Shown: positions 55,750 through 64,000 of the stretch, one piece after another
How the letters are laid out: every line of letters begins with the position of its first letter
Numbering within the stretch: the stretch's first letter is position 1
Source: Omphiscola glabra
Taxonomy: Eukaryota > Mollusca > Gastropoda > Lymnaeidae
DNA: 64,000 nucleotides
Assembly: GCA_964017045.1 (NCBI GenBank)
Contig: OZ024810.1
Coordinates: forward strand, 2,715,365-2,779,364
Direction: 5' to 3'
Program-made: the position numbers and the translations under genes
The notes under the pieces: generated by a model
Told to the model about the DNA's origin: nothing
Database searches by the model: none
What the model saw: the letters and a program-made list of their open reading frames with translations, nothing else

Positions 55750-57060
55750 AGAGCACGTCTTGAAACCTGTGTTGGACTTAATGGTAGACACTTCGAACGT
55801 AAATTAGAATTTATTTACTTATTTGAAAACTAACTTTTTGTTAGAATTAAAATTAGTTTTGTTAGAATTAAAATTAGTTTTGTAATTTTTAAAATTGATA
55901 CATATTTACCATTACTTTTCAGCACTATAAAAATGGTTTCTTATTACCGGATACAGTGTATGTCAAGACTGGCGATAAAAATAACTAAATTCGGTGGAGT
56001 GCTGTAGCTCAGCCTGAGCCGCTATGCCAGAATCCGTTATGTGATTAGAGATGGTGGACTCATAACGTATGTCCACTGTTGTGTTGGTTGATCTTTTTTC
56101 TCTTGTAACTTAATAATTTCATCAATATATTCGAACTATATATGGAACCGTGAAGAGACATGGTGGCTGATCTTTTAAATGGAATATAAACAACTTTTAA
56201 AAGAAGACTTTAAAAAAAATGTTACCAAAATTTAAATAATATATTTAAATTTGCCCCACAAACATATTGAGCATATGATTAAAATATATGAATAAAAAAT
56301 AATATGATAAACATTAAACAATCTTAAATTGTTACACAAAAAAACAGACGGATTTAATAGCTCCTTGTTATTTGAAAACTAAGAGCAGACATCAATACAA
56401 CTTGCAATTTGATAGCCAGCATCTTTGCAAGGACAAAACAATTGCTCATTGGACGACACAAGATACTTTTAGATATAAAAATAAGCTTTAAAAAAATACA
56501 AGAAACGATAGTATACAATATACATTCTTATTTGTTAAACAATGTCATAGTTTTTCCTTAATTAGAAATGGAAGATCTATACTGATAGAATTTGATTTAG
56601 ATCATATTTATCTTTTTTGTTCATCAAAGAAATGATTTTTCTATTTTTTTCCATAGGCTCTTGGTATGAACTGATGCAAGGGGAGACGTATTTCTGAAAC
56701 TTGTCAAATATTCCTGAGCATTCATTCATTATGTTTAAAATTAAAAGCATTTCTTTCTCTCATTTGTTGTTTGAAGGGAGTTTGCTTGGTAGCTTAATCA
56801 GTAGGATATCATTTAGAATCTTTGGTTGCCATTATCTTGTGCAAGAATGTAAAAGTGTTACACGGCCTTGACATTTGAGCTCACACTCACTGCAAATATA
56901 AATAATTTTTAAAAATATTAAAGATTTCAAGGAAACGAAACAATTATTTACGGCAGCAAAGTCAACAACAATACATAAGAAAATAGTATCCATTCTTTAG
57001 ATAATGCTCACAATATAATACTTAATAGGAGTTATATTTAAGTAGATGAGAAAATCTAGA
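55750..57060. other. AT-rich intergenic stretch
   Basis: No supported gene. A tandem GTTAGAATTAAAATTAGTTTT pair at 55840-55880. A minus-strand acceptor-like TTTATATTTGCAG at ~56898 exists but leads straight to a stop. Confidence 0.35.
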
Positions 57061-57144
57061 TTGCGTAATTTATTCCGTCAAAGAAGTTACAAAGCATTGG
57101 AAGAAATGTAAAATAATTGTTGTTAAAACCACAGCCACTTTACA

Positions 57145-57153
57145 CTACATTCG
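57145..57153 (-). CDS. Candidate terminal coding exon of the micro-exon gene
   Basis: After an acceptor AATAGACTTTAAACAG, phase 0 reads two codons (Arg, Met) and a TAG at 57145-57147. TTTATT on the plus strand at 57069-57074 is AATAAA for this strand, 70 nt further on. Phase and polyadenylation signal fit, but the exon is too short to be certain. Confidence 0.35.
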   Translation of the reverse strand, partial: RM

Positions 57154-57287
57154 CTGTTTAAAGTCTATTTAATCTTATTTGATATTTAAAAATTCATATA
57201 CAAAGCACAGGACAACAGTAAAACACTAATAACGCCTGTTGTTTCATTCTAAGTAGGATGCTAGTTTATTGCTTTGAGAATACTTAC

Positions 57288-57335
57288 AAAACGTCTTGGG
57301 GAGGTCGGGCCTTGCTGGGTTCTTCTTACTCCGTA
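57288..57335 (-). CDS. Micro-exon gene, exon 7 (16 codons)
   Basis: 48 nt, phase 0 at both ends, between acceptor CCACCCCTCAAACAG and donor TTTT|GTAAGT. Basic, proline-rich peptide containing GVRRTQQGPTSPRRF, a plausible phosphorylation or SH3-type surface. Confidence 0.65.
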
Positions 57336-57468
57336 CTGTTTGAGGGGTGGGGGAGGAGGGGAGGGACGTTTTAAAAAATAAAATATATATCTTTTCTTGG
57401 ACATTTTTAATAACATGGAACCTAAAGCTTAACCCCATTGTAAATGAGGTATCTAATATCATCAATCC

Positions 57469-57597
57469 TTATCATGACATCAATAGAACTTATCATCACC
57501 AAACATACCATCAATAGAACTTATCATCACCAAACATACCATCAATAGAACTTATCATCACCAAACATACCATCAATAGAACTTATCATCACCAAAC
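57469..57597. repeat. 31-bp minisatellite, four units
   Basis: Unit CATCAATAGAACTTATCATC + ACCAAACATAC; lies in the intron between exons 6 and 7. Confidence 0.92.
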
Positions 57598-57749
57598 GGG
57601 TATGAATGCTCAATAAAATAAAGATGGATTAGAAGTATACCACTGCCTAAGTTTACGAAATGTATCTAGTTATTTAAGTTTACAATGATCTTGTTTTTTT
57701 AAACATAACAAATATGCATCAACTTATTTCGTGTTATCTTGACTACAAT

Positions 57750-57842
57750 TTGAATGTTAACATTTTGGACTATGAAAGGAAATGTTAACATTTTGGACAA
57801 CGAAAGGAAATGTTAACATTTTGGACTACGAAAGGAAATGTA
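57750..57842. repeat. ~29-bp minisatellite, three units
   Basis: GGAAATGTTAACATTTTGGA + CTACGAAA, three copies. Confidence 0.8.
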
Positions 57843-57970
57843 AAGATTTTGTACGAAAATTTGAACTTGTGAACTGAAAATAAAATTCAATCAAATTTCC
57901 ATTTGACCAAACTTCCGTCGATCAATTTTCCGTCGACGAAATGTCTTTCAAACAAATTTCCGGTAAGCAA
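57843..57970. mobile_element. Half copy of the nested MITE family
   Basis: CCGTCGATCAATTTTCCGTC and AAACAAATTTCCGGTAA align with the right arm at 30319-30455; the left arm is missing. Confidence 0.6.
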
Positions 57971-58081
57971 AAGATTTCTTTGAGTGACACGGAAAATGTA
58001 AAACAGCAATAAGAACTAGGAAAATGTTTCCGCTCGTGTACAAACACGAGTGACGTCATACGACTAACTCCAGCCACTTAC

Positions 58082-58168
58082 CACAGGTCGCATCGGATTG
58101 TTGTCTTCGTCAAAGTCATACAAGTCAGCGTTAGACGCTGCCCGTGGGCGGGGATAGATTGTACTGGC
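58082..58168 (-). CDS. Micro-exon gene, exon 6 (29 codons)
   Basis: 87 nt, phase 0/0, acceptor TTTCTCTGATAG and strong donor CCTGTG|GTAAGTGG. Acidic and Tyr-containing: TIYPRPRAASN followed by DLYDFDEDNNP. The tyrosines in acidic context look like kinase or SH2 target sites. Confidence 0.8.
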
Positions 58169-58511
58169 CTATCAGAGAAAGAAAAGGGTCGATTCGTTTT
58201 TAAATGAACTATTATCAAAGGGTGCACGTCTAACTGGGGGGGGGGGGGGTGAGTTTAAATAACGGAAATTATTTATAGAAATTGAATTATTTTGAACTTT
58301 TTTTAATGTCTTGTATGTTGACAGATTTTTGTCGGAAATATTTTTTATTTTGTTTCTGTAGTGGTTCTTACATTCTATTGTTGGGCAGGGCCTTTCGGTC
58401 AAATGAATTATCTTTAACAAATTTTTTTAGCAAAATTAGCTTTAGAATATGAATACAGTGTTTATCCTTTGATGTTAACTCCATTCCGTCACTTAAATGG
58501 ATTAAAATGAA

Positions 58512-58612
58512 TTCTAGTAAACAGGTTAAATAACTACTGAACCAGTAAACAGGTTAAATATTGTAGTAAACAGGTTAATGACTACTAATAAACAGGTTAA
58601 ATAACTACACTA
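58512..58612. repeat. AACAGGTTAAATAACTA-type short tandem repeat
   Basis: Four or five imperfect ~19-bp units, ending ~20 nt from the donor of exon 5. Confidence 0.75.
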
Positions 58613-58630
58613 GTTCAATAAATTACTCAC

Positions 58631-58765
58631 CACCGACTCCTTTCTGTTGTAGTAATCATAAACCTTGGCCTGCTGTCCTTGTCTCAGTGGGTGGTCAATA
58701 GTGTTGATAGCTGGTCCAGGTCTTGCTGGGTGGTCTACGTTGGTGGCCGGCTGGTACATCACCGA
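58631..58765 (-). CDS. Micro-exon gene, exon 5 (45 codons)
   Basis: 135 nt, phase 0/0, acceptor TTGGTAAACTAG, donor GTCGGTG|GTGAGT. Contains two DHP-x-R segments (VDHPARPGP and IDHPLRQGQ) and a tyrosine cluster KVYDYYNRKE. Predicted disordered and polar. Confidence 0.8.
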
Positions 58766-59296
58766 CTAGTTTACCAAATAGAGCTTTCATTCATTGTACA
58801 GGAATTTTTGTAATTCATTTATATAACGTTATAATTTTTAAGTCTCACCTTACGCTGCGTCCCGAAAACAGGGAACCATCATTGGAACACAAACTATAGT
58901 TAAATAAATTTGAACATAATGTTACAATTAAAATGAGCTTTGGAATATAAAAAAGATATATTTACCATGAGCTTTTATCATCGTAAAAGGGCTTCTATTT
59001 TTTTCGGATAAGGTCTATTTTTGTTAGCTGATGTAAAATATTTCATTGCTCCCATTTGCGGAAACAGTGCATTAGTAGCTTCAGTGCGTGCCTACTGTAA
59101 CATCAGTTCAATATAATCTTCTCTAGTTTATCATTACTGAATTTAACATGGTTTTATTTTGTTCGAGTTTCTATAAGTGGAGAATGTAAATGAAAGTTGT
59201 AGGAATTTTTTTTTTAAATAATACATTTCCTAGGTGGGTATAATTCCATGGGTATAATTCCATCAACTTAGAATGTATAGTTCTTTCTTCTTCTAG

Positions 59297-59408
59297 GGCC
59301 CACGATCAATTTATTGATCATTCTGGCTCCTATGAATGTAGAGGAATTTTCAATGTTTCTGTGCCTGGTGTTGATGAGGATATTTCAGTGGTTGCAAGAG
59401 TAACTTAG
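59297..59408 (+). CDS. Immunoglobulin-like domain terminal exon
   Basis: A strong acceptor (AGTTCTTTCTTCTTCTAG) opens a 36-codon frame, after one base, ending at TAG 59406-59408. It contains DHSGSYECRG, the F-strand signature of an immunoglobulin fold (D-x-G-x-Y-x-C), and then ISVVARVT, like the G strand. Only the second half of a domain is here; the partner exon with the first cysteine was not found upstream. It lies in opposite orientation inside the intron between exons 4 and 5 of the micro-exon gene. It could be an exon of a small immunoglobulin-type protein or a relic. Confidence 0.6.
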
Positions 59409-59914
59409 TTCATAAATAGGAGAAAGCTTTTTGGAAAGGTGTATGCTAGTAAACCAAAAACATGATTTTCCTGGCTTGTATTTTAAAAATATTATAAATT
59501 AAATTTGATTTTATGAAATGTCTTGTTCAAGTGTGTAATGTAATGATGACGTTTTCAATTGGATAAACAAATACATTGACATACAAGTTGTTATAAGACT
59601 AAGAGGCGTATTAAATCAACATTATGTAACGTCATCTCAACATTGACATCCAGGTTTTTGGTAACCAGTAGTCAATAACTAACGGCTCCTTGGCGCTTCA
59701 CTTGGGGAAACACGATCACATAGAAACATTTCATAATGAAGCAATGGCCTTAATGATTGATACAAATGTCTACGTGTGTTCTCTAATCTCAATGGTATAG
59801 CTAGGGCTAGAACTGCATTGGGCGGGACAAGATTTTCGCCGCCCCTCCCTCACATAAAAAATCCGTACAGTAGACCCAAAATGCCACCATTCAGTGTATT
59901 GAAAAAAAATAATG

Positions 59915-60840
59915 ACGGAGCAATACAAATATAATGACTGCACAGAACAAATATAATGACTGCACAGAACAAATATCACGGCGGCACAGTACAAATATAA
60001 GACGGCACTGACCAGATATTATGACGGCGCAGTACAAATTTAATGACGGCACAGTACAAATATAAGACGGCACTGACCAGATATCATTGCGGCCCAGTAC
60101 AAAATTAATGACAGCGCAGTACAAATATAAGACGGCACAGACCAGATATCATGACGGCACAGTACAAATTTAATGGCACCACAGTACAAATATAAGACGG
60201 CACTGACCAGATATTATGACGGCGCAGTACAAATTTAATGACGGCACAGTACAAATATAAGACGGCACTGACCAGATATCATTGCGGCCCAGTACAAAAT
60301 TAATGACAGCGCAGTACAAATATAAGACGGCACAGACCAGATATCATGACGGCACAGTACAAATTTAATGGCACCACAGTACAAATATAAGACGGCACGG
60401 ACCAGATATCATGACGGCACAGTACAAATTTAATGACAGCGCAGTACAAATATAAGACGGCACAGACCAGATATCATGGTGGCACAGTACAAATTTAATG
60501 GCACCACAGTACAAATATAAGACGGCACAGACCAGATATCATGACGGCACAGTACAAATTTAATGACAGCGCAGTACAAATATAAGACGGCACAGACCAG
60601 ATATCATGGCGGCACAGTACAAATTTAATGGCACCACAGTACAAATATAAGACGGCACAGACCAGATATCATGACGGCACAGTACAAATTTAATGGCAGC
60701 ACAGTAAAAATATAAGAATTCACAGACCAGATATCATGACGGCACAGTCCAGATATCATGACGGCACAGTACAAATTTAATGGTAGCACAGTACAAATAT
60801 AAGACGGCACAGACCAGCTAGCATGAAGGCACAGTACAAA
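59915..60840. repeat. ~65-bp minisatellite, about 14 units
   Basis: Unit TATAAGACGGCACAGACCAG + ATATCATGACGGCACAGTAC + AAATTTAATGACAGCGCAGT + ACAAA. Unit variants alternate, giving a ~130-bp or longer higher-order period. The right edge is ~27 nt from the exon 4 donor. Confidence 0.93.
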
Positions 60841-60867
60841 GATCAAGAGAATAAAACTAATATCTAC

Positions 60868-60942
60868 CTTTGTATCATTATCATCGATCTCCATGTACAC
60901 AGATGACTTCCGTCTGTTGGCAGGGACAGTAAACAAAGGATT
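60868..60942 (-). CDS. Micro-exon gene, exon 4 (25 codons, NPLF)
   Basis: 75 nt, phase 0/0, acceptor ATATTTCCCAG, donor ACAAAG|GTAGAT. Opens with NPLF, then a basic RRKSS and SVYMEIDDND, which holds an acidic YxxI motif. Start NPxF and the RRxSS block match exons 2 and 3, so these look like duplicated exons. Confidence 0.85.
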
Positions 60943-61147
60943 CTGGGAAATATGTCAGATTTCTTAGACCTAGATTTCACGTTCAAACGGTAAATAACGT
61001 TGTTGTTGTTTTCAATGACTAGATTTTGGTATATTATTGCTGATTTGATTTGAAAAAGGTTTAAAACAAAGTGGATGTTGAATAGACAAAGGCAAACAAT
61101 TCGGTCAAACTGACAGTGGAACTTATTTTTTTTTAAATCTTATGTTA

Positions 61148-61393
61148 TTAATTAGTTTGCCCTTGGGGCAACAGATTAGTTTGCCCTTGGTGCAACAGAT
61201 TAGTTTGCCCTTGGGGCAACAGATTAGTTTGCCCTTGGTACAACAGATTAGTTTGCCCTTGGTACAACAGATTAGTTTGCCCTTGATGCAACAGATTAGT
61301 TTGCCCTTGGGGCAACAGATTAGTTTGCCCTTGGTACAACAGATTAGTTTGCCCTTGGTGCAACAGATTAGTTTGCCCTTGGTACAACAGATT
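61148..61393. repeat. 24-bp minisatellite, about ten units
   Basis: Unit ATTAGTTTGCCCTTGGGGCA + ACAG, variants GGGG, GGTG, GGTA and GATG. Ends 30 nt from the exon 3 donor. Confidence 0.93.
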
Positions 61394-61423
61394 ACACGGA
61401 CACAAAGACAAAGGGCGTTTTAC

Positions 61424-61501
61424 CTGTGTCACTTTGTTGCCACGCCAGTCCGTAGGAGCAGAAGATCGTCGTCTCTGGGCCAGGTAACTGAACGTGGAGT
61501 T
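61424..61501 (-). CDS. Micro-exon gene, exon 3 (26 codons, NSTF)
   Basis: 78 nt, phase 0/0, acceptor GACCTATCCCAG, donor ACACAG|GTAAAA. Opens NSTF, then a basic QRRRSSAP block that resembles exon 4. Confidence 0.83.
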
Positions 61502-62978
61502 CTGGGATAGGTCAGTTTGAGGGTGGTGGTGGTTGGGGGGGTGAAGGTTAAGGTGATAGGGGGAGGAAAATCATGAGAGTTAAATGGGATAAAAAATACA
61601 TGAGACATTTTGTTATTCAAATAACTTAAAACCGAGAAAAGTTTTGTCTTGTGCTGGATAATATTAATATGGAGTTTAGATTGTAATGCTTGGCCTTGGA
61701 TTAAAATTGTGTTCATTGAATATATATATTACAATTAGACGTCTCATTATTAAAAGAAAAAACAACTCATGCACGGCCATCGTTCACACCATAACAACAC
61801 ACACTACACAATAACACAGCAATACGTCATTTCCCTTTACGCAAAATACGTCACACAATACCAAGCATTTAATGGCAACATCTACGCAAATACTCTCCAA
61901 ACAACACGCAATCACAAAATACTCTCACGTCCTTAACAAGAGTTAATCTTGTTTTTAAAAATCAATGATAACATCGTCTGCTCTGCTAAGCAAAGTGTGG
62001 CTCCTTGGTCGTACTATTCTTAATATATTTATTCTTATATAGGCTCAGTTGGATTAAATAGGCTTGCCTTCATTGAGAAACTCACATACTATTAACGGAT
62101 TATTCTGAGATTATTAGGGCATTTCAAAGATCTTAAAACAAGATATAATAAATCAGAAACAAAAATATTTTAAAAATACATTTAAAAAAAAAAATCATTA
62201 TTACTAAATATATCCCAAAATATTTGAACAGAAAAAGAACAGTTCTAGATTTAAAGCATGACTTACAAATACACAAAGGTTATATAGTATACTTCATGTT
62301 ACAAAGATAACTTTGTTTTTAATACTAAAATGACGTCATTTGTTGAGATTGTCTAAATTAAATGAATGTTAAGCTATATGAAGTCTGTAATGTAAATATG
62401 TAGTTTTTTTTTTATATGTGAAGGAATGGTCAAGTCTAAAAAAACGTTAATGGGATGAATAAAACAAACAAATTTAGGAAAATCTTAAAAGGTATTTAAT
62501 ATGTCTGATTATCGTTAAAATGTAGACTTCTAACAAAATTATCGAACAAAATTGAACGAAAAAGGAAAATTAAGAATTCTAGTATGTGACGGCATTTTTC
62601 TCCATTAATTTGTTTGTAAAATATCCTCATAAACAAAATTTTTTAGTGAAACTTTTGATTCAAATCACATGAGTTTGGTACACATTGAGTAGAACGCTTC
62701 TAAATTCTAAAGGAAATCAGACGTTTGTTGAAGATCAAAATAAAGATGGTTCATGTTAATGGGCCACATGCCAAGTGACATTTAGATAGATTTTTGGTTT
62801 CGGGTTGGGATTAAGGGGAGGGGGGGGGGATTGTAATATAATGTTAAACAAGTCAACTAGACTTTACTTGCAGCTACATAGAAAAATATACAAAGGCAAA
62901 CAAGGAGACAAAAAGTTATGTTTAAAACATCTGATAGTGGAAAGGGGGACAACAACAAGAAACTTGTGTAGCTGTTAC
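61502..62978. other. Intron 2-3 of the micro-exon gene, no exon found
   Basis: AT-rich; 61750-61940 is G-poor like the first bases of the window. A GGGGGGGGGG run at ~62820-62829. No further splice-bounded frame recognised. Confidence 0.4.
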
Positions 62979-63047
62979 CTTTCGATAGGGAGAGCCGATG
63001 TCAACAGAATCTCTTGGTCTAGAACTGAAACGTCCATAATCGGGATT
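62979..63047 (-). CDS. Micro-exon gene, exon 2 (23 codons, NPDY)
   Basis: 69 nt, phase 0/0, acceptor TTTTTTCCTCCCAG, donor CGAAAG|GTAACA. Opens NPDY, a textbook NPxY sequence recognised by PTB-domain adaptors, followed by RPRDS and IGSPYRK. Confidence 0.85.
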
Positions 63048-63110
63048 CTGGGAGGAAAAAATGATAGGATGAAAGATAAACTACAAGTTTCTAAGGTCTC
63101 TTATTTTCTG

Positions 63111-63335
63111 TCTGTACGTCAGTTCTCTGTGTCCGTTCTATGTGTAGTTCTCTGTGTCAGGTCTTTGTGTCAGCTCTCTGTGTCAGGTCTCTGTGTCAGC
63201 TCTCTGTGTCAGTTCTCTGTGTCCGTTCTATGTGTAGTTAACTGTGTCGGGTCTCTGTGTCAGCTCTCTGTGTCCGTTCTATGTGTAGCTCTCTGTGACA
63301 GGTCTCTGTGTCAGCTCTCTGTGTCAGTTCTACAA
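63111..63335. repeat. 11/12-bp minisatellite (TCTCTGTGTCAG)n
   Basis: About 20 imperfect units with block copies of CGTTCTATGTGTAG. Ends 28 nt from the exon 1 donor. Confidence 0.88.
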
Positions 63336-63363
63336 GCTGGAAGTAAATGTTATCTCTACTTAC

Positions 63364-63430
63364 AATCTCGATGTCGTCGGCCACCCTCACTCGACTTTGC
63401 CTCCTCATCTCCATGTTCTCCACAGGACTC
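63364..63430 (-). CDS. Micro-exon gene, first exon in window (NPxY-bearing disordered protein)
   Basis: 67 nt: one base to finish a phase-2 codon, then 22 codons (SPVENMEMRRQ ... DDIEI), phase 0 at the end; acceptor TTGTGTTACAG, donor GAGATT|GTAAGT. With the exons at 63047, 61501, 60942, 58765, 58168 and 57335 it makes a 186-codon chain; all later exons are multiples of three in phase 0. The chain is polar, rich in Arg, Ser, Tyr, Asp and Pro, with NPDY, NPLF, YMEI and YDYYN, and without any folded domain or membrane segment. NPxY plus YxxI motifs are typical of cytoplasmic tails of engulfment or endocytic receptors (CED-1/Draper/MEGF10 type), so this may be such a tail, with the extracellular part beyond the window edge. 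That is inference. Confidence 0.8.
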
Positions 63431-64000
63431 CTGTAACACAATAGCCAAGTTGGCATTGGGGTTAAACTAGTGATAATCAAACACAGGACTCCTGTAACAC
63501 AACAGCCAAGTTGACATTGGGGTTAAACTAGTGATAATCAAACACAGGACTCCTGTAACACAACAGCCAAGTTGACATTGGGGTTAAACTAGTGATAATC
63601 AAACACAGGACTCCTGTAACACAACAGCCAAGTTGACATTGGGGTTAAACTAGTGATAATCAAACACAGGACTCCTGTAACACAACAGCCAAGTTGACAT
63701 TGGGGTTAAACTAGTGATAATCAAACACAGGACTCATGTAACACAACAGCCAAGTTGACATTGGGGTTAAACTAGTGATAATCAAACACAGGACTCATGT
63801 AACACAACAGCCAAGTTGACATTGGGGTTAAACTAGTGATAATCAAACACAGGACTCCTGTAACACAACAGCCAAGTTGACATTGGGGTTAAACTAGTGA
63901 TAATCAAACACAGGACTCATGTAACACAACAGCCAAGTTGACATTGGGGTTAAACTAGTGATAATCAAACACAGGACTCATGTAACACAACAGCCAAGTT
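63419..64000. repeat. 61-bp minisatellite spanning a splice acceptor
   Basis: Nearly ten units to the window edge: GGACTCCTGTAACACAACAG + CCAAGTTGACATTGGGGTTA + AACTAGTGATAATCAAACAC + A. On the minus strand each unit repeats the end of the intron, the TTACAG acceptor and the first ~10 nt of the exon at 63430. Four units (near 63731, 63792, 63914 and 63975) carry CTCATG in place of CTCCTG, which destroys the CAG acceptor. Confidence 0.95.

Noticed and set aside
56893..56920. Alternative last exon of the micro-exon gene after TTTATATTTGCAG
   Set aside because: In phase 0 it opens with TGA; possible but the candidate at 57153 has a nearer AATAAA, so it was not annotated.
61429..61716. Minus-strand 95-codon frame overlapping exon 3 of the micro-exon gene
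   Set aside because: Frame differs from the splice-consistent one and runs through intron sequence.

Overview
The window looks like about 64 kb of AT-rich, intron-containing animal DNA, most likely from a heterobranch or pulmonate snail. The evidence is short GT-AG exons with typical splice sites, eukaryotic tRNA-Pro genes, a full-length Penelope-like element, hAT and mariner-type debris, and a short hAT element whose ends and body read as the SPIN family, which is known from vertebrates and from the pond snail Lymnaea. The species call is inference. Most of the window is repeat DNA: about 35 minisatellite arrays with units of 9-82 bp, several palindromic MITEs and several poly-G/poly-C tracts. 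Long open frames across the minisatellites are translation artefacts.

Layout. 1-5.8 kb: quiet DNA, a possible terminal exon, a mariner-like MITE, and a TATA-driven coiled-coil gene with a frame break in an A16 run. 6.1-10.1 kb: a young Penelope-like element with 891-bp inverted arms and a 13-bp target duplication. 10.1-22 kb: mostly non-coding with several arrays. 22.3 and 34.0 kb: first coding exons of two paralogous genes (MAGPL family) on the minus strand. 23-33.7 kb: arrays plus a cluster of nested palindromic MITEs. 35.0-37.7 kb: a decayed ZBED5-like hAT transposase carrying a decayed Penelope-like element. 38.6-43.4 kb: three tRNA-Pro genes with a MITE and an LTR-like block. 44.4-49.3 kb: four exons of a trypsin-fold gene on the minus strand whose catalytic Ser codon reads Asp, with a SPIN-like insertion in one intron and a splice donor caught in a minisatellite. 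50.7-51.2 kb: a possible solo LTR. 53.7-55.7 kb: a 2-kb array of 33-bp units. 57.1-63.4 kb: at least seven small exons of one minus-strand gene. Six of them are symmetric phase-0 exons, several start with NPxY/NPxF-like motifs, and minisatellites sit next to four donors and over one acceptor. A plus-strand immunoglobulin-like terminal exon lies in one of its introns.

The most unusual theme is minisatellite growth at splice junctions in two unrelated genes. The second is a modular, disordered, NPxY-bearing protein built from symmetric micro-exons. No prokaryotic gene, CRISPR array or virus gene was found.
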